NCBI GenBank assembly: GCA_944321145.1
Contig: CALUKF010000007.1
Span: 1 to 64,000 of the forward strand
DNA from: an uncultured Odoribacter sp.
GTDB lineage: Bacteria > Bacteroidota > Bacteroidia > Bacteroidales > Marinifilaceae
Length of the DNA: 64,000 nt
Direction: 5' to 3'
Below the pieces are notes generated by a model. That model searched no databases. It was not told the origin of the DNA and saw only the letters and a program-made list of their open reading frames with translations. Positions 25,766 through 33,986 of the stretch are shown here, one piece after another. Each line of letters opens with the position of its first letter. Position 1 is the first letter of the stretch. Both the position numbers and the translations under genes were made by a program.

Positions 25766-26776
25766 TCATTTCACTTCCTCATAATCAAAGCAAGCTGCCG
25801 TCTTGCCCATCGAATTGTAAGCTGTGAACTTCATCTTCCACACCTTGCCGTTTACACTGACTACAAAACAATTCGAGTTCAACTCGTAGGTATAGGGAGG
25901 CATGCTGCCCGTCGGCGTGGCAATCACCCAATTCGCCAGTTCCGGATTCAACACCACATCTTGGTAGCCCACAAAACCGCTCATCATATTCGACATATCC
26001 GCAATCACCTCTCCCATCTCATCAGCCACCAAGCCGCTCTCCGCATCCGCCATTGTCACCGCATCCAAATCCGTCTTGCTCAATTCCTTGGCACTTCCTC
26101 CATTCGTGCGGATATCATACTTGTGCACGGCTATGTCCCATTGGAAAGGCAAAGCCGCCTCCGCTGCCGCATCCACCTCATACGTATAACTGCCCGTTAC
26201 CGTCGACGTGTATGCCGCCGTTATATCCATCGGCATCGCGCCCGGCTGAATGGCAAAAGTCAAGTTCACCGCATCGCCTTCCTTCGTGCCAATAGTCCCC
26301 GATACAGCAAATTTATAAATAGTCTCGCCTACCAAGGTTTCTTGCTTCCCCCCGCTCAACGTCCAAACCCCATTCTCCAATTTGGCTTCCGCGCGCGTGG
26401 TCAAAGTAAACGGCTCAACCTCTTCCCCGCTCATCGACATCGTCAAATCCATGGCAGAGACTTCCACGCTGTCCGCATTGACACGGGTAATGGAAACGCT
26501 GACATCCTCCAAATTCACGTAGTCGGCAAACATCCCGCTGCCTTTCAAGGTACCCGTGTACAAGCCCGTCACGGCACCTTCCTCCTTATTAATCGGCAAA
26601 GTCTGCGTCGTGCCCGTCTCGAAATCAAAATAAGTCCACGCCTCATAATCATCGGCAACCACCTTGGCTTCGCTATTCGCGCCGCCACCGCCGTTTCCGC
26701 CGTTATTGTCATCACAAGCTGTAAATAAACCTCCGAACATCATCAGAGCTGCTAAAATCAATTGGTTACTTTTCAT
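25766..26776 (-). CDS. hmuY: HmuY-family haem-binding lipoprotein with N-terminal calycin-like domain
   Basis: A 336-residue lipoprotein (lipobox FGGLFTACDD). Residues about 40-190 form a calycin-like beta domain (GLYTGTLKGSGMFADYVNLE...SGTIGTKEGDAVNLTFAIQPG). The C-terminal 135 residues carry the HmuY domain (FQWDIAVHKYDIRTNGG, then CFVVSVNGKVWKMKFTAYNSMGKTAACFDYE). P. gingivalis HmuY is only about 216 residues, so this is a two-domain fusion. It should capture haem at the cell surface and pass it to HmuR. It is the first gene of the operon, with a good promoter at 26834-26864. Confidence 0.88.
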   Translation of the reverse strand: MKSNQLILAALMMFGGLFTACDDNNGGNGGGGANSEAKVVADDYEAWTYFDFETGTTQTLPINKEEGAVTGLYTGTLKGSGMFADYVNLEDVSVSITRVNADSVEVSAMDLTMSMSGEEVEPFTLTTRAEAKLENGVWTLSGGKQETLVGETIYKFAVSGTIGTKEGDAVNLTFAIQPGAMPMDITAAYTSTVTGSYTYEVDAAAEAALPFQWDIAVHKYDIRTNGGSAKELSKTDLDAVTMADAESGLVADEMGEVIADMSNMMSGFVGYQDVVLNPELANWVIATPTGSMPPYTYELNSNCFVVSVNGKVWKMKFTAYNSMGKTAACFDYEEVK

Positions 26777-26833
26777 CGCTAATTCTATTTAATGTTATTT
26801 TTCTATTTCGCTTTCTTGTTATTTAGAACGAAG

Positions 26834-26864
26834 CAAAATTACACCTTGTCCCCACGCCCCTCAA
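26834..26864 (-). promoter_or_regulatory. promoter of the hmuYRSTUV operon
   Basis: On the minus strand TTG (26864-26862), a 20-nt spacer and TAATTTTG (26841-26834) match the Bacteroidetes -33/-7 consensus. The -7 box ends about 58 nt before the hmuY start codon. I could not identify a Fur-type operator with confidence. Confidence 0.6.
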
Positions 26865-26930
26865 TACCCAAAAATGATGAATTAATACCCCCGACTGGCA
26901 ACAAGTAGGTATCCGCCCCCTCCCACCGGG

Positions 26931-27124
26931 TTTATGGCAGTTCCTCCACCCAATTTCTCCGATTTATGGCAGTTTACCACCTCAATTTTAACAGACTTAT
27001 GGCAGTTTACTATGTCCATTTTAACAGTTTTATGGCAGTTTGTAGTCTCATTTTTTCCGATATATGGCAGTTTGTATTCGATTTTTTCTGTACCTTTGTG
27101 CTGTAAATAGTTGATTTATGGCAG
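26931..27124 (+). repeat. iteron-like array of TTTATGGCAG units before the AAA ATPase gene
   Basis: The motif T(T/A)TATGGCAG(T)TT occurs at 26931, 26963, 26996, 27029 and 27061, i.e. at intervals of 32, 33, 33 and 32 bp. A sixth copy at 27115-27124 contains the start codon itself (TTT ATG GCA G). Between copies a second partly conserved piece, CAATTTTAACAGA-like, recurs. The last spaced copy supplies the -33 region of the promoter. The spacing is close to three helical turns, as for cooperative protein-binding sites, or it reflects tandem duplication of a 33-bp leader. Confidence 0.8.
27071..27098 (+). promoter_or_regulatory. promoter of the AAA/DUF4143 gene
   Basis: TTTG at 27071-27074, a 16-nt spacer and TACCTTTG at 27091-27098 form a Bacteroidetes-type promoter, 20 nt before the start codon. 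The -33 box is part of the fifth TATGGCAGTTTG repeat, so a protein bound to the array would compete with or help RNA polymerase. Confidence 0.6.
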
Positions 27125-28416
27125 ATAAAAGACTGATAGAACAAGTATTGACCGAACAGTTTCAAGAACTGCACGAGTTAGAAAGAAAAACATTCTGCCC
27201 AAGGAAGGAAGAAACCTTGGTGGAACTGGACAGCAGCATGGCACAAGTGGTCATTGGCGTAAGAAGGAGCGGAAAATCCACCTTCTGCTACAACATCTTG
27301 CGCAAGCACCGCAAAGAATTTGCCTATGCCAACTTCGACGACGAACGTTTCAGCGACTTGAAAGCTGCCGACCTCAACCCCCTCCTGGAAGTGCTTTATA
27401 AAATATACGGCAACTTCAAATACCTCTTCTTAGATGAAATCCAGAACGTCACGGGCTGGCATCTTTTTGTCAACCGCCTGCTCCGGCAAGGAATGCATGT
27501 CCTAATCACAGGCTCAAACGCCAAACTCCTAAGCGGAGAGCTCGCCACACACCTCACGGGCAGATACGAACAAATTGAACTCTACCCCTTCTCATTTGCA
27601 GAATATTGCACCTACAAGGGGATAGACACCCAAAGCGTCACCACCAAATCAGAAGCCTTCCGGCGGGCTGCCTTCGACGACTACTTGCACTCGGGAGGCT
27701 TCCCCGAATTGCTGCACACCCAAAACAGGACACGCTACATCACCACCTTGGTGGACAACATCCTGAAACGGGACATCGAACAACGCCACAAAATCAGATA
27801 CGCCAGGACTTTTGAGCAATTATCTAACCATCTCCTCAACATAGCCCCCGCCATCATCGTAGAAAACGAGTTGGCGGTCCTCTTCGGTCTGAAGTCGCAT
27901 CACACGCTGAGCAACTACGTGGACTTCCTGAAGCAAGCCTACTTGTTGTCCGGCGTACAGCGCTATTCGACCAAAAGCAAACTCCGCATCCGCGACGAAA
28001 AGGTCTACCCGATAGATGTCGCCCTGATGGACGCGAGGGCAGACGCCTTTGCCGCACAGAATCTCGGCTGGCGGCTCGAAACTTTAGTCTATATCGAACT
28101 GCAAAGACGCAACACCCCGATAAACCGGGATATTTACTATTACAAAAGTGCCGACGGCTATGAAGCCGACTTTGTAGTCTGCAAAGGCAATGCCGTGGAA
28201 GAAATCTACCAAGTCTGTTACGACCTCAACAAAGAGAAAACCCGTAAAAGAGAACTAAGGGGCTTGCTTACCGCCTCCCAAGAAACGCGGTGCAACAACC
28301 TCTTCCTCATCACCGATTACCAAAGGGAAGAAGTAGAAACAGAGGGCAAAACCATAAAAATCCTGCCGGCTTACGAATGGCTATTGCAGTCAGACATCAT
28401 ATTTTCCGCAGGATAG
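27118..28416 (+). CDS. AAA ATPase with DUF4143 domain
   Basis: A 432-residue protein with an N-terminal AAA_14 P-loop domain: Walker A GVRRSGKST (about residues 43-51) and Walker B FLDEIQNV (about 104-111), plus the sensor-like ITGSNAKLL. The C-terminal DUF4143 region contains YYYKSADGYEADFVV (about 340-355), which resembles the core of PD-(D/E)xK nucleases seen in this family. These ATPases are widespread in Bacteroidales and of unknown role; links to toxin-like or mobile functions have been suggested. The ATG lies within the last copy of the upstream repeat. Immediately downstream, starting within a base of the stop codon, is the promoter of a HigBA-like module. Confidence 0.9.
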   Translation: MADKRLIEQVLTEQFQELHELERKTFCPRKEETLVELDSSMAQVVIGVRRSGKSTFCYNILRKHRKEFAYANFDDERFSDLKAADLNPLLEVLYKIYGNFKYLFLDEIQNVTGWHLFVNRLLRQGMHVLITGSNAKLLSGELATHLTGRYEQIELYPFSFAEYCTYKGIDTQSVTTKSEAFRRAAFDDYLHSGGFPELLHTQNRTRYITTLVDNILKRDIEQRHKIRYARTFEQLSNHLLNIAPAIIVENELAVLFGLKSHHTLSNYVDFLKQAYLLSGVQRYSTKSKLRIRDEKVYPIDVALMDARADAFAAQNLGWRLETLVYIELQRRNTPINRDIYYYKSADGYEADFVVCKGNAVEEIYQVCYDLNKEKTRKRELRGLLTASQETRCNNLFLITDYQREEVETEGKTIKILPAYEWLLQSDIIFSAG

Positions 28417-28447
28417 TTGCATAGTTGTACAACTTCATTTATCTTTG
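28417..28447 (+). promoter_or_regulatory. promoter of the second HigBA module
   Basis: TTG at 28417-28419 follows the ATPase stop codon directly; after 20 nt comes TATCTTTG at 28440-28447. The toxin ATG is only 4 nt past the -7 box, so the transcript would begin at or within a few bases of the start codon. Confidence 0.65.
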
Positions 28448-28451
28448 TCCC

Positions 28452-28793
28452 ATGAGAAAAATAATTGCATACAAGCACTACTACACGGAGTTCATGGCAA
28501 AGTTGTCCGTGCCGGAACAAACGAAAATCAGAAGGGCATTGTCCCTTTTTGAAGTGGAAGACAAAATGCCAAGCCACTATATAAAATTCATTCGCGACGG
28601 CATTTATGAATTCCGGGTAAATTTTGGTAACAATGAATTCAGGCTACTCTTCATCTATGATGGAGACACGATTGTAGTGTTATTCAATTGTTTCAAGAAA
28701 AAGACGCAGAAAACGCCCGAAAACGAAATAAGAAAAGCGATCAGACTAAAAAATGAATACTATGAAGAACAGCAGCAACATCTACGACGTTAG
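28452..28793 (+). CDS. RelE/ParE-superfamily toxin (HigB-like)
   Basis: A 113-residue protein starting MRKIIAYKHYYTEFMAKLS. The N-terminal helices, the central YIKFIRDGIYEFRVNFGNNEFRLLFIYDG strands and the terminal KKKTQKTPENEIRKAIRLKNEYYEE helix are typical of Bacteroidetes type II RelE/HigB-like toxins, probable ribosome-dependent mRNA nucleases. The ATG at 28452 fits homologues I know; the promoter at 28417-28447 leaves almost no leader, so the mRNA may be leaderless. The antitoxin gene overlaps its 3' end by 41 nt. Confidence 0.88.
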   Translation: MRKIIAYKHYYTEFMAKLSVPEQTKIRRALSLFEVEDKMPSHYIKFIRDGIYEFRVNFGNNEFRLLFIYDGDTIVVLFNCFKKKTQKTPENEIRKAIRLKNEYYEEQQQHLRR

Positions 28794-29058
28794 TGCCGAA
28801 TTGGAAAGAGAATTAGGAGCGATTGGCACCCCGGAAAGGGAAGCCAACACCAATAAAGCTTGGGAAGAATATAACGCCCAAATACTGCTTGACGCCCGCA
28901 AAAAAGCAGGACTTACGCAATCAGAGCTGGCAAAACGCATCGGTGCTGACAAAAGTTACATTTCCAGAATAGAAAGAGGAATAACCATCCCCACGGTTTC
29001 CACACTCTACCGCCTTGTTGCAGCCATGGGGTTGGCAATTGAATTGCGCCCATTATAA
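28753..29058 (+). CDS. XRE-family HTH antitoxin
   Basis: A 101-residue protein with a C-terminal XRE helix-turn-helix (ARKKAGLTQSELAKRIGADKSY, then ISRIERG, about residues 50-78). It overlaps the toxin gene by 41 nt in another frame; Met4 (28762) is another possible start. It should neutralise the toxin and repress the shared promoter. A strong hairpin at 29063-29095 follows at once; its T-run favours the opposite strand, but the stem may also end this transcript. Confidence 0.88.
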   Translation: MNTMKNSSNIYDVSAELERELGAIGTPEREANTNKAWEEYNAQILLDARKKAGLTQSELAKRIGADKSYISRIERGITIPTVSTLYRLVAAMGLAIELRPL

Positions 29059-29062
29059 AAAC

Positions 29063-29095
29063 AGCCCGCCGCCCGGGTATGCCGGGCAGCGGGCT
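29063..29095 (-). terminator. intrinsic terminator of the OmpA-family gene, possibly bidirectional
   Basis: AGCCCGCCGCCCGG (29063-29076) and CCGGGCAGCGGGCT (29082-29095) form a 14-bp stem with one G-U-type mismatch and a 5-nt loop. On the minus strand it is followed by GTTTTTAT, fitting termination after the OmpA gene. It lies 4 nt past the antitoxin stop, so it serves the convergent transcripts. Confidence 0.8.
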
Positions 29096-29120
29096 TGCTG
29101 CTAAATGTATGTGATTGGGA

Positions 29121-30239
29121 TTATTCCGTAACACAGATGGCAACGCGGTTCTGGGCAGAGGAGCCGAAAGGCTGCACCGTGTCGCCCTTGGCGTCTACCG
29201 TGATGCGTGCCCCGTCGATGCCTGCAGCTTTCAGGACGGCTGCCACCGCTTCTGCACGCTTCTGGGAGAGCGTCTGGTTGTAACGCGGGTTGCCGGTTTC
29301 CTTGTCGGCATAACCCGTTATCGTGACTTTTGCCTCCGCATTCTCCTTCAAGTAGGTTGCCAATGCCTCAATCTTTGACTTCTCACCCTCGCGGATGACA
29401 GAAGAATTGAGCGCAAAGAACACATCCTGCTGCATCGGTTCCGGCTTCTTCACTTCCACCGGCACTGCCTTTTCCACCGGCTTAGGCTCCGGCTGGGGTT
29501 CCGGTTGCGGCTGCGCTTTCGGGGCAGGAGGAGGAACCACCACGGGTGCCGGCTCTGCCTTCTTTGCATGTCCCTTGCCGAAACGAATGGTCACGCCTGC
29601 CAGCAAGTTGAATTGCCAGTCCGCATTCCCTGCCTTCTTGGAATTGAAATGGTCGGACAACACGTTGGCATTCCCTTCGAGGTTAAACGCCACCGCTTCG
29701 CAAATCCGGAAGTCCATGCCCAAACCCATGCGCCCCACACCAAAGAAACGGCTGCCGTCCCACAGGTAAGGCAGGTCGTTCCCGGCATCTGCCAGCGCCT
29801 GTGCCCCGTCGTTATTAAAGCCCACAGCACCGCCCACGCCGGCAAACAGGTAAGGATTCCAGAACCGGCGGTAATTGAACCCGCCAATCCAATTGCCCAA
29901 ATCCACCACGGCATCCGCGCCCAACTGCAAATAGTTAAAGTCGTAATCCGTCCGCGGAGCCACCCACGAGCCTTTGCCTTGCCAGCCGCTCAGCCCGAAA
30001 CGCAAGCCCCACACCGGCGAAAACCGGTAGCCTGCCTGCAAAGCCGCTGCGGGAGAAGTCAGTTTTCCGAAATCATTCTCACCCAACGTGTACCCCGCTC
30101 CCCCTTGCACCCGCATAAACCAATGCGGTCGGAAGGTGACCGTCTCGTCGTGCTTGTCTGTCGTTCCCTCCTTTTGAGCGAACGCTGCCGTTGCCCCCGC
30201 TACGAGCGCAACAGCCAAAATCATTCTCTTTACGTTCAT
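29121..30239 (-). CDS. OmpA-family outer-membrane protein
   Basis: A 372-residue protein: signal peptide (MNVKRMILAVALVAGATAAFAQ), an N-terminal eight-stranded beta-barrel (about 25-225), a Pro/Glu-Lys linker (VVVPPPAPKAQPQPEPQPEP, about 235-265) and a C-terminal OmpA peptidoglycan-binding domain (FFALNSSVIREGEKSKIEALATYL, ITGYADKETGNPRYNQTLSQKRAEAV). It anchors the outer membrane to peptidoglycan and is usually abundant in Bacteroidetes. A hairpin separates it from the upstream large lipoprotein gene, so it may be transcribed independently or by read-through. Confidence 0.92.
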   Translation of the reverse strand: MNVKRMILAVALVAGATAAFAQKEGTTDKHDETVTFRPHWFMRVQGGAGYTLGENDFGKLTSPAAALQAGYRFSPVWGLRFGLSGWQGKGSWVAPRTDYDFNYLQLGADAVVDLGNWIGGFNYRRFWNPYLFAGVGGAVGFNNDGAQALADAGNDLPYLWDGSRFFGVGRMGLGMDFRICEAVAFNLEGNANVLSDHFNSKKAGNADWQFNLLAGVTIRFGKGHAKKAEPAPVVVPPPAPKAQPQPEPQPEPKPVEKAVPVEVKKPEPMQQDVFFALNSSVIREGEKSKIEALATYLKENAEAKVTITGYADKETGNPRYNQTLSQKRAEAVAAVLKAAGIDGARITVDAKGDTVQPFGSSAQNRVAICVTE

Positions 30240-30265
30240 AATTGTATGTTTTTTGATTTATGGAA

Positions 30266-30296
30266 AATAGCCGGAGAGAAAATCCCCCCGGCTATT
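30266..30296 (-). terminator. hairpin terminator after the large lipoprotein gene
   Basis: AATAGCCGG (30266-30274) pairs with CCGGCTATT (30288-30296), loop 13 nt. On the minus strand the stem is followed by TTCC after ATTT, a short U-rich tail. It follows the lipoprotein stop by 19 nt and is probably a partial terminator before the OmpA gene. Confidence 0.5.
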
Positions 30297-30314
30297 CTTT
30301 CTTCAAATTATCGA

Positions 30315-33290
30315 TTAGTTACCTTGAGTTGCAACTACGTCAACCAATACATATTCGATAACCTCGCCCCACTTGTAAACCACTTTCACCGGAACATTCA
30401 ACTGGAATGCACCAACAGCTGCACCGTTGTTCTTCAAAGTCAACTGTCCGTAGTTCTCCAAGTCAGCTGCACTTGTCGGATAAGCAAGTTTACCTTCCGT
30501 TGCTGTCAATACCAAGTTCTTGGTTACAGTTTCCAACTTCGTAGAATTGATGTCACCACCATCCAATGAAGTGTAGATCGGGTACTTCTCATCAGCATAG
30601 TCACCAGCCAAAGCCACAATCTGCGTTACTTGGTAGTATTTGTAGAAGTTTACAGGACTGAATGCAAAGTCTTCATTTCTCCAGTCAATCAAACTGATCA
30701 AATCCATGATATTGATAGTAGAACCATTGGTCTTAGCATCTTCCAATACTGCAGGATCATCAGCCTTCACGATATCAACCGGACGCAAGAAGTAAGCCTT
30801 GAACTCTCCATTGTTAACGAGCGGATATGCCAACTCACAACCATTCGTAACCTTGATGTTCATCAATGCGTAGAAGGAAGCTTCACCCAATTCATCATGA
30901 GCAGCTCTATTCAACAAGTCTTTTGCAAACAAATTGCTTGAATAAGTTACAACATTGTTTGAAGTTTCTGATAAAGTAGCAACAGTCTCAGTCGTAGTAC
31001 CGTTAGTTGCAGACAATGTCTTTCCGTCAGTACTTACGCTAAGTACATATTCTGCTCCGCTCAAACCAGTTACCTTGCGGTCTTTGTTCTTGTCAGAGAA
31101 GATAAATGCATACTTCAATGTAGCAGGAGCAAAGTCTGTAAACTCTTTGTCTACATCAATAGTAATTGTGTTGCCTCTGAACGTATTGAACAAATCAGTT
31201 ACGAAATTACACTTGTTTTCCTTGTCAACAACTTCCACATTCAAGCGTACATAGTCCTTGCCGTCGTTGCCCCAGTATTCGTCAATCTTGTCGCCTACTT
31301 CAGCAGCTTCCGGATGTTTAACGGTCGCTTTCAACGTGATAACTACATCTTCACGTCCCTTAGCAGTATAAACGGCTTTCGCTTCAAATACATCGCCATC
31401 CTTAGCAGCCTTCAACTCTGCGTCAGAAATAGTCCACTTAACGATGGTAGTCTCATCTGCAATCTCGTCCACTACTTCCTCAACCGTACCGTCTCCATTT
31501 GCATTCGTGCCATCGAATTTATAGATAGCATGGAAATCATCCTTGCTCAAGCCTAGCTTGTTGTAGATTTCAGTATTCATGAACTCAACAGTTACAGCCT
31601 TAGTTACAGCGTTGCAGCCCCAATTGATTGTACCGAAATCAAGCGTAGTCTCCATACCTTCAGAAGTACCGCGAACAATTAACAATTTAATCCAACCAAC
31701 ATTGGCAACCTCATCCGGATTAGCCATGTTGTAAAGCTCTACGCGAACCAACGGCATACGACCGATAGCAGCAGCACCAGATTCCTGATATACTTTCGTT
31801 GTAATCTCACCAGTCTTTTCGTCAACGTCGAAGAACTCGTTCTGCGGAGTTTGGTTGTCCCCAGTAATGTAGTTAGAAGCAACAAAGCGGATATCCAAGC
31901 CCAATGCGTTTAACTCTTCTCTTGTAAAGAACTTGTCTTTAGCGCAGCAAGCTACCAATACATTATTTTCATAATCTTTTTCAGTATAGTGCGCAACTAC
32001 ATAGTCTTCCAGTTTTACTTTCTGAGAATTGTCATAGAGCACAGTGATTACTTGCGGAGATACAGCATTTACATCAACACCGTCAATAGCGTCCTGAGCC
32101 TTTCCGCTTGCAGTACCCCACAAATGCCCTTTACCTTCCTTAAAGTCACCAGTATACTTCTCCACATCAGCAGAAGCCAAACGGAAATCCGTAATCGTCG
32201 TGTTGAAAATAGCGGCATAATCAGAAGTAATCACATGCTCAGCAGCCTCTTCCTCCTCAGCGTTCGGATCTACCACAACAGCCTGTACTGAAACAACAGA
32301 AATTTCTTCATCCTTAGAACCAGCTAATTTGTCCCCATCAACAGAGAAAGTGAGTTGCAACATTTGTTCGTCACCAACTTTCACCAGTTCCTTGTTTTCT
32401 AATTTTGCACCCAACTCATTGGCAGCCTTCGTATGCACATACTCTTTGTTATCCGTAACAAAGCGAACTTCCTTGATGCTGGTCAAATCAATATTGGACG
32501 GATTGATGTGGTAACGGGCAACAATCTTAGCCGGAATTTCAAGGCTTGCAATCTTATCCTTATCGTCAGCAGCTGCCTTGCTCCAAACCTCACCAGTAGT
32601 AGTCGGCTTCTCATCAGAAACGATTTGATCCCAATCAGCCGTCTTGATGTAGCGGGCTTTCATTGCCTCTACGCCATTCAAATAAGCCTGCGGCTCAAAT
32701 ACCATGCTCTTCAAAAGACCGGCTTCAATCATCAAATTAACTGTCGGCTGGTCGCCATAAGTAATAGCATAACCAATTACAGCACCTGCAGCATTTTTAA
32801 TTTCAACAATCTGCAAAGCAGGAGCTTCCGGAACAGCCGGGAGCGTTACCTCAGTTGCAGTTTCACCGTAATAAACTTTGCCATCCTTTACCGTCAAGAG
32901 AGCAGGATTGAAAGCTTCTACTTTTTCCTGTTTAACCACCACAGTTTGCGCAGTACCTTCGCTGGGTGTCAAAGTAAGCTCAAATCCGCCTTCGGCTTCT
33001 TTTCCGCTCAGAGTATAAGTTACATTGCCATCTCCAATAGGACAGATCACCGCCTCGCCATCAGAAGGAGTAATGGTCAATATTCCCTTCTCTTCGTCAA
33101 AAGTCACTGATTTCACATAAGCCAATTCCCCAAATTGCTCTGACAATTGGCTAAGTGTTGTTTCTAATGCGTCTACACGCTCATTCAGACCATCAATGTC
33201 ATCATCGTAGTCTTTACAACTCGTCATAGACACCGACAGTCCCAATACCATACACATCAGAATGTGTAAAAATTTAGTTGTCTGTTTCAT
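30315..33290 (-). CDS. large surface lipoprotein with N-terminal coiled coil
   Basis: A 991-residue lipoprotein (signal ending in VSMTSCKDYDDD). Just after the lipid anchor is a short coiled coil (IDGLNERVDALETTLSQLSEQFGEL), then small beta domains (GDGEAVICPIGDGNV-like, SGKEAEGGFELTLTPSEGT) as in proteins with the PL29-lyase N-terminal type domain. The rest is beta-rich, repetitive and acidic, with no catalytic motif I recognise. The coding sequence uses a biased codon set (many GTT, GCA, AAG, AAC) unlike flanking genes, as for a highly expressed envelope protein. A leader of about 540 nt precedes it. It may be an S-layer-like or structural cell-surface protein; that is inference. Confidence 0.7.
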   Translation of the reverse strand: MKQTTKFLHILMCMVLGLSVSMTSCKDYDDDIDGLNERVDALETTLSQLSEQFGELAYVKSVTFDEEKGILTITPSDGEAVICPIGDGNVTYTLSGKEAEGGFELTLTPSEGTAQTVVVKQEKVEAFNPALLTVKDGKVYYGETATEVTLPAVPEAPALQIVEIKNAAGAVIGYAITYGDQPTVNLMIEAGLLKSMVFEPQAYLNGVEAMKARYIKTADWDQIVSDEKPTTTGEVWSKAAADDKDKIASLEIPAKIVARYHINPSNIDLTSIKEVRFVTDNKEYVHTKAANELGAKLENKELVKVGDEQMLQLTFSVDGDKLAGSKDEEISVVSVQAVVVDPNAEEEEAAEHVITSDYAAIFNTTITDFRLASADVEKYTGDFKEGKGHLWGTASGKAQDAIDGVDVNAVSPQVITVLYDNSQKVKLEDYVVAHYTEKDYENNVLVACCAKDKFFTREELNALGLDIRFVASNYITGDNQTPQNEFFDVDEKTGEITTKVYQESGAAAIGRMPLVRVELYNMANPDEVANVGWIKLLIVRGTSEGMETTLDFGTINWGCNAVTKAVTVEFMNTEIYNKLGLSKDDFHAIYKFDGTNANGDGTVEEVVDEIADETTIVKWTISDAELKAAKDGDVFEAKAVYTAKGREDVVITLKATVKHPEAAEVGDKIDEYWGNDGKDYVRLNVEVVDKENKCNFVTDLFNTFRGNTITIDVDKEFTDFAPATLKYAFIFSDKNKDRKVTGLSGAEYVLSVSTDGKTLSATNGTTTETVATLSETSNNVVTYSSNLFAKDLLNRAAHDELGEASFYALMNIKVTNGCELAYPLVNNGEFKAYFLRPVDIVKADDPAVLEDAKTNGSTINIMDLISLIDWRNEDFAFSPVNFYKYYQVTQIVALAGDYADEKYPIYTSLDGGDINSTKLETVTKNLVLTATEGKLAYPTSAADLENYGQLTLKNNGAAVGAFQLNVPVKVVYKWGEVIEYVLVDVVATQGN

Positions 33291-33464
33291 TTGAATTTAA
33301 GTTTAAATTTAAAGTAATAGTTTTCGATTTTGTTTTTTGTTTTTTGCTAATTCCTTTTTGTTTTTCTCATTATTTACCGTGTCCTTTTTACATCATAATT
33401 TTTAGTTTATTGGTTTATTATTTTCTTATTGTCCTATTTTCATCCCTGTATACCTTCGATTTCC

Positions 33465-33680
33465 TTCCGAAGAAGAAAGTTCGCCCCTCCCCAAGGCATG
33501 TGTATGTGTATGTATTTGTGTATATATTGGCTGTGCGTACATCAACGGATTAACTCGCTGATAGCCACAAGAAAGACGGAGAGGGGCTACCTTCATAAAA
33601 TCGAAAACGACTAAAAAAAACGTAGAATTAAATAGAGGCATATTCCGGTTGAAAAATGGGCTTTCAACCGGTCTTTTTTT
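33465..33680 (+). ncRNA. possible antisense RNA to the lipoprotein leader
   Basis: A plus-strand transcript is suggested by TTG-N19-TACCTTCG (33429-33458; one mismatch to the -7 consensus) and by the strong plus-strand terminator at 33645-33680. It would be antisense to the long leader of the 991-residue lipoprotein gene. The promoter is weaker than those of the two SusC-linked candidates, so confidence is low. Confidence 0.3.
33645..33680 (+). terminator. intrinsic terminator, plus strand, with no coding gene upstream
   Basis: CCGGTTGAAA (33645-33654) and TTTCAACCGG (33662-33671) form a perfect 10-bp stem with a 7-nt loop, followed by TCTTTTTTT. It points in the plus direction, where no protein gene precedes it, so it implies a non-coding transcript or is a relic. 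Confidence 0.7.
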
Positions 33681-33837
33681 AGACCCCATAAGCATCTCTG
33701 CTCCAATATGTAACATCTTCTTTAGCATATTACTTTTCCTTTTCTAAAATCGCCTTAAAAACCAACGATTTTAATCCTACGTTTTTTTCGTCACTAAACT
33801 AATTCATTTCCTTGAAATTACTCTTAGTTTCCGTCTG

Positions 33838-33867
33838 CAAATATATAGTTTTTTTCATTACCACAAA
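33838..33867 (-). promoter_or_regulatory. promoter of the large lipoprotein gene
   Basis: On the minus strand TTTG (33867-33864), an 18-nt spacer and TATATTTG (33845-33838) match the consensus. It would give a leader of about 540 nt before the ATG at 33290. No other TAnnTTTG match on the minus strand lies closer to the gene. Confidence 0.5.
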
Positions 33868-33986
33868 AATAAATTGCGATTTTTTATTGCAAAGATTTAT
33901 TTTCTCGCTGATTTTTTCCTTTCCGCCTGCCTTTCAGCCCTTTCCCATTTCCGGGGCTATACCTATATATATAAAATAAAAGCGGG

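Larger units (their letters stand above)
33291..33986. other. AT-rich 700-bp leader region
   Basis: No convincing protein gene is present. It holds the probable leader of the 991-residue lipoprotein gene, a minus-strand promoter near 33838-33867, and on the plus strand a hairpin with T-run at 33645-33680 preceded by a possible promoter (TTG 33429-33431, TACCTTCG 33451-33458). A GTGTAT-rich stretch lies at about 33498-33526. Confidence 0.6.

Noticed and set aside
26931-27124. CRISPR array
   Set aside because: Repeats are 10-13 bp, far below CRISPR size; the intervals share sequence; no cas genes are near.
33426-33728. 100-codon minus-strand frame in the lipoprotein leader (MLKKMLHIGAEMLMG...)
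   Set aside because: It has a tidy start but low-complexity IHTHTH-type content, no family and no ribosome-binding signal; a leader peptide cannot be excluded.
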